DNA from: Micractinium sp. NFX-FRZ
Lineage: Eukaryota > Chlorophyta > Trebouxiophyceae > Chlorellales > Chlorellaceae
Reading direction: 5' to 3'
Length of the DNA: 64,000 bases
NCBI GenBank assembly: GCA_029339195.1
Contig: JAPTJF010000090.1
Span: 96,840 to 160,839, forward strand
Positions 52,701-62,766 of the stretch are shown here, piece by piece. The notes under the pieces were generated by a model. The model was given only the letters and a program-made list of their open reading frames with translations. It made no database searches and was not told the DNA's origin. The position numbers and the translations under genes are program-made. Within the stretch, counting starts at the first letter, position 1, and each line of letters begins with the position of its first letter.

Positions 52701-55700
52701 ATGAGACAGCAGAAGGCGTGAGATTGAACCTGCTGCCCACCTCCACCCCCGCTCCCATTCCCAACCACACCTCATGAATACTTTGAATGCACATTCCCAC
52801 CCGCACCCCCCCACCCATCGCCACCACTACAATAAGCACGCCCTCCCACCTGGATTGCCATCAGCTGGATGACGTTGTAGCCCAGGGCGTGGATGCGGGG
52901 CAGCACGTTGTCTGCGGGGGGGATGGGAAGGGATGAGGGAGCGGGGGGATGGTGGGCAGAAGGAGCACATTGCGGGGCGGGGAAGACAGGTCAGAAGGGC
53001 ACACACACACGCCAAAACGAAGCTTTCACGTAGGTGCAGCATGCCACGCCATCGCCCTCCGAGCGCATGCCCACATGGGCCCATAGCACTCACACACCCC
53101 ACACTGCTCAAATCAAAGCTATCACCCCAAACTGTCGTAGAAGCATCAGCAGGTCACCAACCCACCCTTGAGGTAGGTGTAGGAGGCGACGCTGCCCTCC
53201 TCCGAGCTCAGACACGACCACGCGGGCCTCTCTACTGGGCAGCACCACCCTACCCCCACAAGATTCAAAGCTGCCCACCACACCAGTCGGCAGCAGCAGG
53301 AGGGCACCCACCCACCCTTGAAGTAGGTGTAGGTGGCGACGCTGCCCTCCTCGGAGCTCATGCCCACGTGTGCCTCGTAGATGCGCAGCGACTCGGGGCG
53401 GGCGGGGCGGTTGTGCCTCCAGGAGTGGCGCTCTGAGGGGGGCGGGTCCCAGTGGATGCCGTCGTACTTGGCGCCCATCACCCCCTGGGGGACTGCACGG
53501 CATGGGAGTGCTTGCCTGCTTGATGCATGCAGCAGCAACCCGCCGGTGGGGAACCTGTGCCACTGCCTTTCCCGTCCCGGCCACTTCCTCATGTGAGACG
53601 AGGCGGCCAGGCACCGCTCCTCCCTCTCCGTCGGCCACAGGGTGGCTTGCGAAGCACACAGGCTGTGGGCACGCAGGCTGTCAGTTCACTGGCTACGCTA
53701 GGCACACAGGCCCCCGCTGGTGCTGGGCAAACAGGCCTCCTGCCTCTTGCTCACTTGTGGCCCACTTGATCCAGGCGGGGATGCGGTCCAGCCACCAGCC
53801 GCCAGAGTGACGCATGCGGATCTTCACGCGGCTGCCGTGGGGGATGGCGGGCTTGCCGTCGGGGCCTGCAGCGGCCACAGGGCAAGCAAGTGACACAATC
53901 AAAATTGTGAGCGACTTGCGGGGTGGAATGCCGGTGCATTGCGTAGTTCCCTGCCGGCTGTTAGCCTGCGCTGTCAGGCAGGTACACACTGGTACACACA
54001 GGTACATGCCCGAGTCACCCACATCTCCCGCACACCCACCCACACAGCCGACTGCGACCCGCCCGACAGGCGGCAATGCGACGCAGGGCAAAGCTTGCAG
54101 GCGCAGCGCTGCCGCGCCGCCACCCACCCACCCACCCACCGCAGGGCAACGCAACGCAAGGCAGGCTTGCAGGCGCAGTGCTACCCCGCAGCACGAACGC
54201 GCTGCCGCGCTACCAAGCAGCCAGCCTGCCAGGCCGCCCAGCCACCCACCATCGGGCAGGCGGATGCTCCACGTGCCAAAGTCGTCCCGCTCCATGTTGG
54301 ACCCCTCCCAGTTGTTGAAGTCGCCAATCAGCTGCGCCTCCACCGCGCCAGGGCACCACTCGCGGTACACTGTGGCGCCCTGCGGTACAGGTGGCAGAGC
54401 ATGCCGCCCATGCAGGTGTCAAATGGGGTTGGGTAAATGACAGCTGCGCCTCACACGCGCACCCCGGGGCACCCCTCGCGGTACAAGTGGCAGCACAGGC
54501 AAGCACAGCGGGTTCAGGCAGCGAGGGCGGGCGTGCTGGCTGGTGCCAGCCGGGTGCCTGCCTCCCGCACCTGACCGCTATGCAGGGGTGTGGGGGGGGG
54601 ACACACCCCGTCGCTCACCTTGTCACGGACGATGCCGTACCGCTCGTACCCCCGTGCAAACTCGGCCACGCTGCCCTCGTGCTGCTCGATGGAGGCCTTG
54701 GTGGAGAGGTACTGGTTCCACCTGCAGCACAGCAGGGGCACAGCATGCAAATAAGACGGGTACTGGCAGAAGGGTACTGGTTTCAGCTGCGGCAGCGGGG
54801 GCACAGCGTGGTACTGCTCAGGTCAGCACGTTGCATGGCACTGTTGTTGCCCTCGTGGCGCACCGATCAAAGCGTTTAGCGGAACAGTTGCCTCCAACCC
54901 AACATGTGGGTGGTTTAGGGTGCCCTACAACTCCTCGGTGCTCAACACCCTCTGGAACACTGCGGCTTGACCCAGGAAATCAAGCAGCACATGGCACAGC
55001 ACACTCTTGGGCATGAAGGGGCATGCAGCTCCTCGTGCAGCTCTCAGCACAGCGCAGCACATCGCTTGTACCGCGCCACCAGCCCCACCTGTACCGCAGG
55101 TGCTCCTCGTGGGCCTGCAGGTTGGGGTCGAGCGCCATGATGGCCTGCAGCAAGTGTGGATTGAAACGGAGCCCATGCCTTCAAAATAGGTGCCTAGGTC
55201 AGCAGCAAGGGCAGCAGCGGGCGGCTGCCTATGTAAGCAGCAAGGGCAGCAGCAGGCGGGCAGCACGGTTGGGGAGTGGCAGCAATTAGGTGGCCTGGCA
55301 GGCAGCACCCATGAGCGGGCCACCCCGCAGGGGGGCCACACAGATCGGGCAGCTGGGCGGGTGCTCTCCAATGACAGGTGGCGCACACGTCGGCATGGGG
55401 TGTGCAGCAGATGCACACCCAGAGGGTGGCGATAGCTGGAGCAATCTGCCAAAACGCATGCCGACAGGCAGCGGAGACGCCCCGGCGCGGCAGCCCACCA
55501 CACCCACCACTCACCAGCTCTGGAGGCCCGGAAGCAGAGGCCGGCACAGCAGACTGATCAGTGGTTGCCGCCAGTGGCACCACGGCTGTGCGCCGCGGCT
55601 TGGCAGTCGTGCGCAGGGGCCCGCTCGCGGCGGCCAGCCCTGCCGGCGTCGTTGCTGGCGCCTGCAGCGTGGCGGCGGCGGTGCCGCTGCTGCCAGCTGG

Positions 55701-55802
55701 GCCGGCGGGCTCCGGTGCGGCGCTGCGGGCTCCGGTGCATCGGCGTGCAATGGTGGGTGGCAGCATCGCAGCTTGGAGGCTGGAGACTGCCTGGGCACGC
55801 AT
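46704..55802 (-). CDS. SBE: 1,4-alpha-glucan (starch) branching enzyme
   Basis: Makes alpha-1,6 branches in starch in the plastid (GH13). Twenty-two exons: 55515-55802, 55089-55144, 54619-54721, 54250-54379, 53755-53865, 53316-53492, 52850-52911, 52621-52687, 52257-52376, 51940-51977, 51439-51548, 51158-51258, 50644-50739, 50237-50302, 49878-49965, 49415-49485, 49082-49194, 48599-48747, 48305-48407, 47673-47747, 47224-47328, 46704-46877; 800 aa. Exon 1 is an Ala/Thr/Pro-rich transit peptide. CBM48 region: [22 protein letters not shown]13 motifs: [33 protein letters not shown] (nucleophile Asp), [14 protein letters not shown] (acid/base Glu), [14 protein letters not shown] (His-Asp). C-terminal beta domain: [20 protein letters not shown]. 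All catalytic residues are present. The AEDVSGMPALC and [20 protein letters not shown] wording is closer to GBE1-type enzymes than to plant SBEII. Introns are full of exon echoes. Confidence 0.96.
46835..46988 (-). repeat. Exon-edge echo, branching enzyme exon 22 acceptor
   Basis: 46835-46886 ([12 protein letters not shown] start) has a copy at 46940-46988, about 104 bases away, still reading [14 protein letters not shown]. Confidence 0.88.
47281..47545 (-). repeat. Double exon-edge echo, branching enzyme exon 21 acceptor
   Basis: The exon 21 start ([17 protein letters not shown], 47281-47328) is echoed at about 47392-47436 ([11 protein letters not shown]) and 47488-47537 (PVIKPGKHQ), at spacings of roughly 108 and 101 bases. 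Confidence 0.8.
47760..47975 (-). repeat. Tandem ~35-bp repeat in branching enzyme intron 19
   Basis: Repeated ggcacagcaggcacagcatg followed by gcatgtcatggcat-like sequence, at least six variant units. Confidence 0.88.
48725..48912 (-). repeat. Triple exon 18 acceptor repeat in branching enzyme
   Basis: Acceptor plus the first nine codons of exon 18 (ALGGEGYLN) occur three times, with exon-side edges at 48747 (used), 48829 and 48909. All three keep the AG. Spacing is 82 and 80 bases, so the outermost copy is in frame (162 bases) with the used one, and the stretch between is open. Confidence 0.9.
50711..51110 (-). repeat. Four- to five-copy exon 13 echo array in branching enzyme
   Basis: The exon 13 edge (50711-50750, encoding [10 protein letters not shown]) recurs at 50804-50843, 50899-50938 and 50994-51033, with a worn fifth copy from about 51074. 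Period 93-95 bases. In the three clear copies the acceptor AG has become AA and Asp has become His. Confidence 0.93.
51640..51945 (-). repeat. CACAGCA/GCCGCAGCG satellite in branching enzyme intron 10
   Basis: Dense cacagcacgccacagcatgc-type units, about 300 bases, ending right at the donor of exon 10. Confidence 0.88.
53161..53360 (-). repeat. Exon-edge echo, branching enzyme exon 6 donor
   Basis: 53311-53360 ([14 protein letters not shown] plus donor) is duplicated at 53161-53210 with only about three changes in 50 bases. The copy reads [14 protein letters not shown] and keeps a gtgggt donor. Spacing is exactly 150 bases. Confidence 0.93.
54710..54808 (-). repeat. Exon-edge echo, branching enzyme exon 3 acceptor
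   Basis: tactggttccacctgcagca (54710 on) recurs as tactggtttcagctgcggca (54774 on), followed in both by a ggggcacagc block. Confidence 0.75.
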
Positions 55803-56436
55803 CGCGGGGTGTTGCTGCGCGCGGGAGTCCTCAGCACCCAGTGCTGCGCTCCGTCTGCAGTGGCTGTAACAATCCAGGCCCGCGATCTATTCCGAGGACG
55901 TAATGCAGCGGGTCACCGTCACGCTGGTCGCCACCTAGATCTAGCTAGGACCCGCCAGGCGGGCGCGCCATTCCACTACCACCGGCCGCCGCCAGTGGCT
56001 AGCTATGGTTGCAGCAGCATGCCGTGCCGTCTGTCCTCCAGTACAAGACACCCCCTTTTGTCATTCATGTCACAACGACTACATGCCTCATGGCTGTGGC
56101 TGATACATAGGGAGCCCCGCCACCCACCACCAACACCCCGCTTGTGCTGACTGCTGGGCTTCTTTCACAGTGACGTGGGTGGGCGCCCCGCCGACACGGT
56201 GCATACGAGTAGACTGCATTCGCAGGCTCGGCTTGCTGGAAAGCTGCACAACGATGGAGAGTGACGAGGAGCAGGCTCAGGCGCAGGTGCAGGCGCAGGT
56301 GCCCACTGGCAAAGCATTGAGAGGCGCATCACAGCGGCGCTACACAGCCACCACAAAGTGGGGGAAACCATGCCCAGGAAGTCCGTTACGCATCGGAAGC
56401 TGCCTGAGGTGGTGGTCCTGGCCAGTAGAGCCTGCA
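55803..56436. other. Intergenic, branching enzyme promoter / PAN gene 3' end
   Basis: Both neighbours are on the minus strand. No gene recognised. Plus-strand frames running through here lack any domain. Confidence 0.5.
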
Positions 56437-58460
56437 TCAAAGCAGCCTGCGCCTGGCCATGGGCGGGGCGCCGCTGCCCGTGCCGTTGCTCACAGCCGCG
56501 ACAGTGCCCGACACCGCCCCCGCTGCAGGCACCTTGCTCCATCCGCTGGCAGTCTGCGGGGGTGGACAGGTCACCATGCAAGCAGGGCGTGCGCCAGGGC
56601 GGGGTTTAATTGTCTGGAAAATGCTGTTGTGCAGGCACTTGCAGGCACATGCTTTGCAGGCAGCACATGCAGTTCTCAAGCAGCACCCACGTCTGCACCC
56701 TGCCCCTGCTGCTGCCAGTGGCACCTCCCAAAGCCCCCTCCCTCGCTTCCCTCCCCCTGCCGGTATCACCACGTGCCTTGAAGTAGCACACCCCGTCTTT
56801 GAGGGTGAAGGCGCCGCACTGCGGGAGGTTTGCGCAGCCGGCGCAGCAGCCTCCCAGGTTGGTGGGCGCGGTCAAGAGGTTGCCATCTGGCGCCACCAGG
56901 TCGCCACCCTGAGGTGCAGGCGGGGTGGGCACGTGGGTGGCTGGTGGGCATGGGACGCCAGGGGTTGCCATCCGGTGAGCCAGTCTGGGTCACAACACAA
57001 AAGATGACGCCATGGTGTGCATGTTCAGGAGGGCGTTGTGGGAGGCAGAGAGTTGAGGGAGAGGACTTGGGAGGGAGTGGGCAAGTGCAGTGCACAGGCA
57101 GGGGGCGACTGCAGTACCAGGCGCACGAACGGGGGCAGGACAGGGCAGGGCAGTAAGGAGACCGAGGATGGTAGTTGGGGGGACATTCGGCGGTGCTGTG
57201 TATTTTGCAGGAGGAGGCGGCACACCTGGTACTCAAAGCCCGGCTCCTGCCAGCAGGTGCAGGGCCCCAGCAGACCATCGATGCATCCAGAGGTGGTGGG
57301 CATGGTGGGAGGGGCAGTTGGAGCGGAGGTGGGCAGGCTTGTGGACGGGGTGCCGGGCGGGGACAGCAGAGGGGAGGGCAGGGGGGAGGGGGTTGCCTCC
57401 GGGAGTGGGGAGGGGCCTGGGGCTGGGGAGGGCTCGACAGCGGGGGAGGGGCCGGCAGATGGCCAGGGCGCTGGAGCGGGGGAGGCCCCGGGGGCGGGGG
57501 AGGGCAGCACGGCAGGCGCAGGCGGTGCCAGCGTGGCTGTCCGGTTGAGCAGAACGCCCGAGACGGGACCAGCCACGAGCTGCTTGGTCCAGCCGGTAGC
57601 GGCCTGCAGCGGCAGAGTTCCGAGCGGGGGTGTTGGATGCCGGGGATGGGCGCCGGAAACCCAGGGTGGGTCGAAGAGGTGGCGATCTGCAGGCTCCGGC
57701 CTTCAGAGGATGACAGCAATGGGTTGGCATTGCACCAGACGTGAGCATGCAGGCCCCCTCCTGTGTCATGCAAACAAGCATCTGCACGCCCGTTTTGGTG
57801 CCCTGCCGGCTTGGCAGGCACAGCATGCACGCGCCTTGAAGAAGCACAGCCCATCTTTCAGGGTGTAGGCGCCGCAGTCCGGGAGGTTCGAGCAGCCGGC
57901 GCAGCAGCCTGCCAGGTCGGTGGCGGCTGTCATGAGGTTGCCATCCAGCGTTTGCAGGTCGGCACCCTGCGGGTGCAGGCGGGTGGGTGCGGTGAGCTGT
58001 CACATGGGGCAGGGCGTGGCCAGAGGGCAGGCAGCGGTGTGCTAGCTCCCTCCAGCGATGCAAGCAGGGGGTGACTCTCCAGCCAGATCCCACACTGCTT
58101 ATTTTGGGCTCACAATGTATTCGGTGCCGTCTTCGCGGCTGCAGGTGCAGGTGGGACCCGTGGCGACGCAGGCGGCGGCGCCGGCCGCGGGGGCCTGCCG
58201 TAGTGAGCGGCGCTGGTCATGGGGCCCGGCAAAGGCAGCGCACAGCAGAGCGCCCAGACCTGCACCGCTTTCGCGAGGGCCGACATTGCGTGAAAAGCAG
58301 GGGGGACAGGTTGGTGAGGCCCCTTTCAAGAACACCGCAGAGCCTCTGGCTGGGACCCCACCACCCGAGGCCGGCTTGCTCCCGGAGTCCTGATTCGATT
58401 GACATGGGCCCATTGGCATGTATGCTCACCGCAAAGCAGCAAGAGCACTCGGGAATTCAT
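56437..58460 (-). CDS. Secreted protein with two PAN/Apple modules and a Pro-rich hinge
   Basis: Six exons: 58430-58460, 58114-58259, 57835-57966, 57226-57603, 56777-56908, 56437-56553; 311 aa. Signal peptide MNSRVLLLLCGLGALLCAAF assembled across intron 1. A Cys-rich linker (CVATGPTCTCSREDGTEYI) precedes PAN module 1: DLAGCCAGCSNLPDCGAYTL, KDGLCFFK, then ATGWTKQLVAGPVSG from the next exon. A Pro/Ser/Ala hinge of about 80 residues follows, like hydroxyproline-rich wall proteins. A second linker (CIDGLLGPCTCWQEPGFEYQ) leads to PAN module 2: LGGCCAGCANLPQCGAFTL, KDGVCYFK, then ASGWSKVPAAGAVSG. The product is probably extracellular or wall-associated; PAN modules bind glycans or proteins. Both PAN-core exons are exactly 132 nt, phase 0-0, and need GC donors (aag|gcgcgt and aag|gcacgt). 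Confidence 0.87.
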
Positions 58461-59494
58461 GGTGCCCGGTTTTCCGCGCTGCTTTTGCTTGCGGGAACAC
58501 CCCAACCTGTGCCAAAAAGCTATGTTGGAGTCTTTAAGGTGAAGAAAGACTTTGGGGGCGATATTGGTCGCGCACAAGAAGGGGCATGCTGCCTGCAGCA
58601 GCGGCGCTGACGTGGCCAGGCGTGCGTCCTGTACTGCTGGTGAGGATACCCCCTGCCACCCTTAGCCGTCCCCCGGTGGATTCTGTTGAACGAGCTTCAC
58701 ATATGGAAGCTGCTCCCTGCGCCCTGTGCCCTCCCTACGTCTTGACGCACCCGAGCGGCCCTGTACCCGCGCAGCTGGCCCATGCACTGCAATGCAGCCG
58801 GCCGTAGTGCCCACTTGTGCTGGCTTCATGCAGTTTGGAGGAGGAGCTTCACACGGGCAGTTCACGAAAGAACATACTGGACTGTTGTCGCTCCGGGTGT
58901 GTATGAAGATGTTGCACTCGGGGTTGGTGCAATGATGCAAGAAAGATGCAAGAATGATGCAAGAGAGATGGGAAGAAACTGCCAGTGGGGGAAGGCAGGG
59001 GGCTGGAATGCCGGTTTGTGTTTGTGGGGTGGCTGAGAGAGTGGGACGTATGAGATGAGAGGAGGCGCACATTTGACGGCCAAAGTAAGCTTGTTTGGAC
59101 ACCGATGAAAAGGAAGGGTTGAAGGCAAAGGGTGAAGGGTTGGAGGCCCAGCAGGGAGGGAAGGGGAAGAGGTTGGGGAAGAGGAAACTTCAGAGGCAGG
59201 GCAGGGGAGGGGCCAGGGCATGGGGTCGGAAAATAGCGAGGACAGCGGCACCAACTTGCTTGCTACCGCATTGGGACACTTTGGAGGACGGACAAGCAAC
59301 ATGCTTGGCATAGTATAGTATAGCATAAATAAATATAAAGCGGAGGTAAATATAGAGCGGAGGCGAATGGAAAAACACCGAATGAGGGACCGATGCACCT
59401 TAGGGCGTCAACAGGGGTAACTTTCACACTCGCATTCACAGGGGCATGCGACGGCATGGGCAGAAGCCGCGGCAGCCGCGGCAGCTGCCACTTA
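58461..59494. other. Intergenic, PAN gene promoter / membrane protein 3' end
   Basis: No gene recognised. A notable AT-rich patch at about 59309-59355 (gcatagtatagtatagcata, then aataaatataaagcgg). Confidence 0.5.
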
Positions 59495-62400
59495 TTAGGC
59501 ATGCGCTGCGCCGCCGGGGCTGCTGCCCTCAAGCAGCAGAGCGCTGGCCCACAGCAGGCTCACCAGGAGCCACCAGCTGGCCAGGGCAAGAACCGTGCCG
59601 CCCCCGCCTCCTAACAGCTCACACAAGTGATGCAGTAGCGACTCTGCCTCGCCTGCCGCACGCCCCAGCCAAGCAGCCGTGCTGCCGCGCCACTTGTACC
59701 CGCTCGCACCCGCGCCGCCGCCACCCCTCCTTCCCCCGCTTCCCAGGGACGGCTGGGCCTCACTGCCATCGCTGCTGCTGCTGCCGTCGCTGCTGCTGCT
59801 AATGCTGCTGCTGCTGCTACCGGCACGCAGACGCGCGGTTGCTGCCTGGGCTTCGGCGGCGGTGCGCATGGGGGCGTGGAGCTGGGCCACCAGAATTGTG
59901 GGTATGACCAGGCCACCCAACAGTTGAGCAAACATCACGACCGCTTGGCAGTTAAAATCACGTGGCTGTGGTGGGCTGCCAGAGGCCAGCTCGTGGCACA
60001 AACCTGAGCCCCTGTCCAGCACCAGCAGCGGCAGCTGCACAACAGCGCGGGGGAGGGAGGTGTGGTGGGGGAGAGTGGGGCGGGCGGGGCGGGCTGTGGG
60101 GTATGGGGGGTGGGCTGGGACGGCAGGGATGGCCGGCCACAAAGGCGCATGGCTGGGCAAGCTGGCGAGCAGTCGTGTAGGCAGTGCACGACCGGAGCGC
60201 AGGCAGGGAGCAGGCAGGCTGGCAGGCACAATTGCACGCCTGCAGGTCACGGCGTTACACCCAGCCCGGCCTGTGCATGGCTTGTCCCTAAGCATGGCTC
60301 TGCCTGGGATGCACCCTACGACCCAAACATAACCGACCTGAGCCTGCCTTGTGGCATGACGCCACGAAGTGCAACACCCCCGACACCCCTCAGGCCCCTG
60401 CACCCATCCCACTCCCACCTTGTGCACTGCCCGGTGCAGCCATGAGATGCGGCGCTGCCAGAGCGGGTGCCTCAGCATGGGGGCGCCGCAGATGTGGGCA
60501 GCCTTGCGGCAGCGCTGCAGTGGGGAGGCAATACACAGGTGGGAGGTGGGATTCAGGTGGGATTTAGGTGGGGGATTTAGGTGGGAGGTGGGAGGTGGGA
60601 AGTCGAGCAGATCACAGAGGTCCCGGCAGGCAGGCAGGCAGGCGGGCGTGGGCGAGCGCAGGCAGCCACGTGGCTGTCGCCAGGTGGCAGAGAGGCGGGC
60701 TGACACGCAGGGCTGCCAAGGGCGCTGTCCTGCCAGGCAAGCAGCGCCGCCACATGGCACTCGCTGCCTGGTTCACTATGGGACACATTCTGAGGGGGCA
60801 ATCCACCTCCCTGGTCCTTCCGATTTGCATTCCGCCGGCGGGTCAGGGGGGTCTCTGCTGAGACATACACGGTGTAACCGCAATATGTTACAGCTCGCTG
60901 TAACTGCTGTTCTCTGCGCTGCTGGCGGTACTCCCGTACCGCCGCTGCCAGCGGCTCTTGGCAGCGCCGCCGGCAGGCGACCGCAACTTGTGCGGTCTTT
61001 GGTGATCAGCAGGCCAGCTAGGCCTGCACTCTAGCTTTCCCACCCACCCACCCTTGCTTTCCATTGCCCGGTTGCACTCTCTGCGCCCGTCGTTTGCGCT
61101 CATTGATGCATTCATTCATTCAATGAACCATGCGTTGTCATTAGTGCCCCACTGTAACTTGGGTGGGGCACAACACCGTGCCGACCGCCCCCTACCGACA
61201 GCAGCAGCAGAGAACAGGAAGGGAGGAAGGGAGGAAGGAAGGGGGCAGTCTCACCTGGAGAGCGAATGTGGCCAGCACGAGGTGCAGCAAGAGGGGCAGC
61301 GGGCAGGCGATGGCAGTCACCAGCATGGCGACCACGTGTGTGCCTGCAGCGGTCGCAGGGTGGTGCGGCGGGCAGAGGGCAGGGGGGAACCAGGCCGTCA
61401 GTGTCAGGGCTCCTTTGGCGCTAGACTCGGCTTTTCAAGCTCGGCTTTTTCTCCAAGCGGCGATCGCACAGGGGCACGCAGACTCACCCAGCAGCAGCTG
61501 CCACACGTTGCGAAGCAGGCCAAAGGCCCCTGGTGTTGGCAGATCCTGCAGAGGTACAGAGGTGCAGGCGATAGAGGCTGTGGGCATGGAAGCATCTCCA
61601 TATTGCAGCAATCACAATCCCTCCGTTCTGATCAGTAAGGAAGCGTTCAGCATCCAGCGAAGCATCACCCCCACCGGCGGCCGCGCTTGGCTGGGCCAAC
61701 ATGGGACGGGCAGGGCGGGCAGGCAAGGGTGCGGCTGGCATCCTGCCAGGCCGGACCCCAGAACCAGACAATGCTGCTGCTGCTGCTGCTGCTGCCGCCG
61801 CCTTGCTGCAGCAACTCCGTGCTGCAGGTGGCACTGTTGCCGTTGGAACCTCGTCCAAGCACCTGGCCAGTAGCCGGCCTGCGCACACCTGTGGCTGCCA
61901 TCTTCCAAGCCAGCCTGGCAGCTGCCCGCTCACCTGAAACACGTGCTGCACGCCCCGCGGGTTGCGGATGCTGGGCATCAGGAAGAGCAGCAGGCGGGCA
62001 GCTGCGACCACGAGCGTGCGGTGCCGCTCAAAGCGCGCGGGCGCCAGCGCCGGTAGCGCCACTAGCAGCGCCCCCGCAACCGCCAGGAAAGCTGCGGCCT
62101 CCGCTGCATCGCCTGGCGTGCGCAGCATGTCGGTGCGAAGCAGCACGGTTGTCAGCTGCCCGCCCAAAATGAGCAGGCCGCTGAACATCTGCATGCGTGC
62201 TGCCGCGCCCCATCGTGGGGCCGGCGATTGTAGCCGCCGCAGCAGCTGCAGCTGCTGCTGCTCATCCCGCTGATCGCGTGGGGCCGGCTGTGCTTGCAGC
62301 GTTTGCCGCCGCAGCTGGCGGTGTTGGTGCTGCTCGGGCAGTGGTGGTAGAGCGGTGGGCGGGACGAAGCTGCGCCGAGCGGTCCTTGCAGTGGCGGCGG

Positions 62401-62524
62401 CGGCAGCTGCGGCGAGCTCCGCGGCGGCATACAGCCGTGTGTGTTCTCGATGGCATCTGCTCCGCAACACCAACAGCAGCAGACTGCCCGTTAAGCTTGC
62501 AAGAAGCAAGACAAGGGGCAACAT
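59495..62524 (-). CDS. Multi-spanning membrane protein, unknown family
   Basis: Five exons: 61934-62524, 61488-61545, 61255-61343, 60419-60514, 59495-60034; 457 aa, frame kept throughout. Hydrophobic spans at about residues 1-20 (MLPLVLLLASLTGSLLLLVL), 112-129, 142-161, 170-183, 218-246 (THVVAMLVTAIACPLPLLLH), 308-328 (VMFAQLLGGLVIPTILVAQL) and near the C-terminus (LALASWWLLVSLLWASALLL). Between the first and second spans lies a basic/Gln-rich loop. Between the last two spans lies a Ser/Asp/Gly low-complexity loop (SSSSISSSSDGSSSSDGSEA). No enzymatic motif. Such proteins recur in Chlorella-type genomes as lineage-specific paralogues, so a clade-specific membrane protein is the best call. Confidence 0.75.
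60530..60602 (-). repeat. GGTGGGATTTAGG-type repeat in intron 4
   Basis: Tandem ggtgggaggtgggattcagg-like units immediately upstream (minus sense) of exon 4's acceptor region. Confidence 0.75.
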
Positions 62525-62766
62525 GGCTGTTGCCTGGCGTCTCTGGCGGGCAGCATCAGCTAAACATCGTTATCATGTAGCGCTCAGCGCTTCAGTTAAA
62601 CAAGGCATGCGTTAGAAGCCCAATTAAGAAGGGGCAAAAAACTACGCCACGTCGGATCTGGAATGGAAAGAGTGGTCCACGTAAAGCGTTGGACACATTT
62701 CGGGGCCCACCGACCCTCCCTGCATCGATCACCACTAGGGTACAGTGGTTTGGGCGGGCAAGGGAC
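62525..62766. promoter_or_regulatory. Divergent promoter, membrane protein / PDH E2
   Basis: 242 bases between divergent start codons. An in-frame upstream ATG at 62689 exists for the E2 gene but would bury the presequence. Confidence 0.45.
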
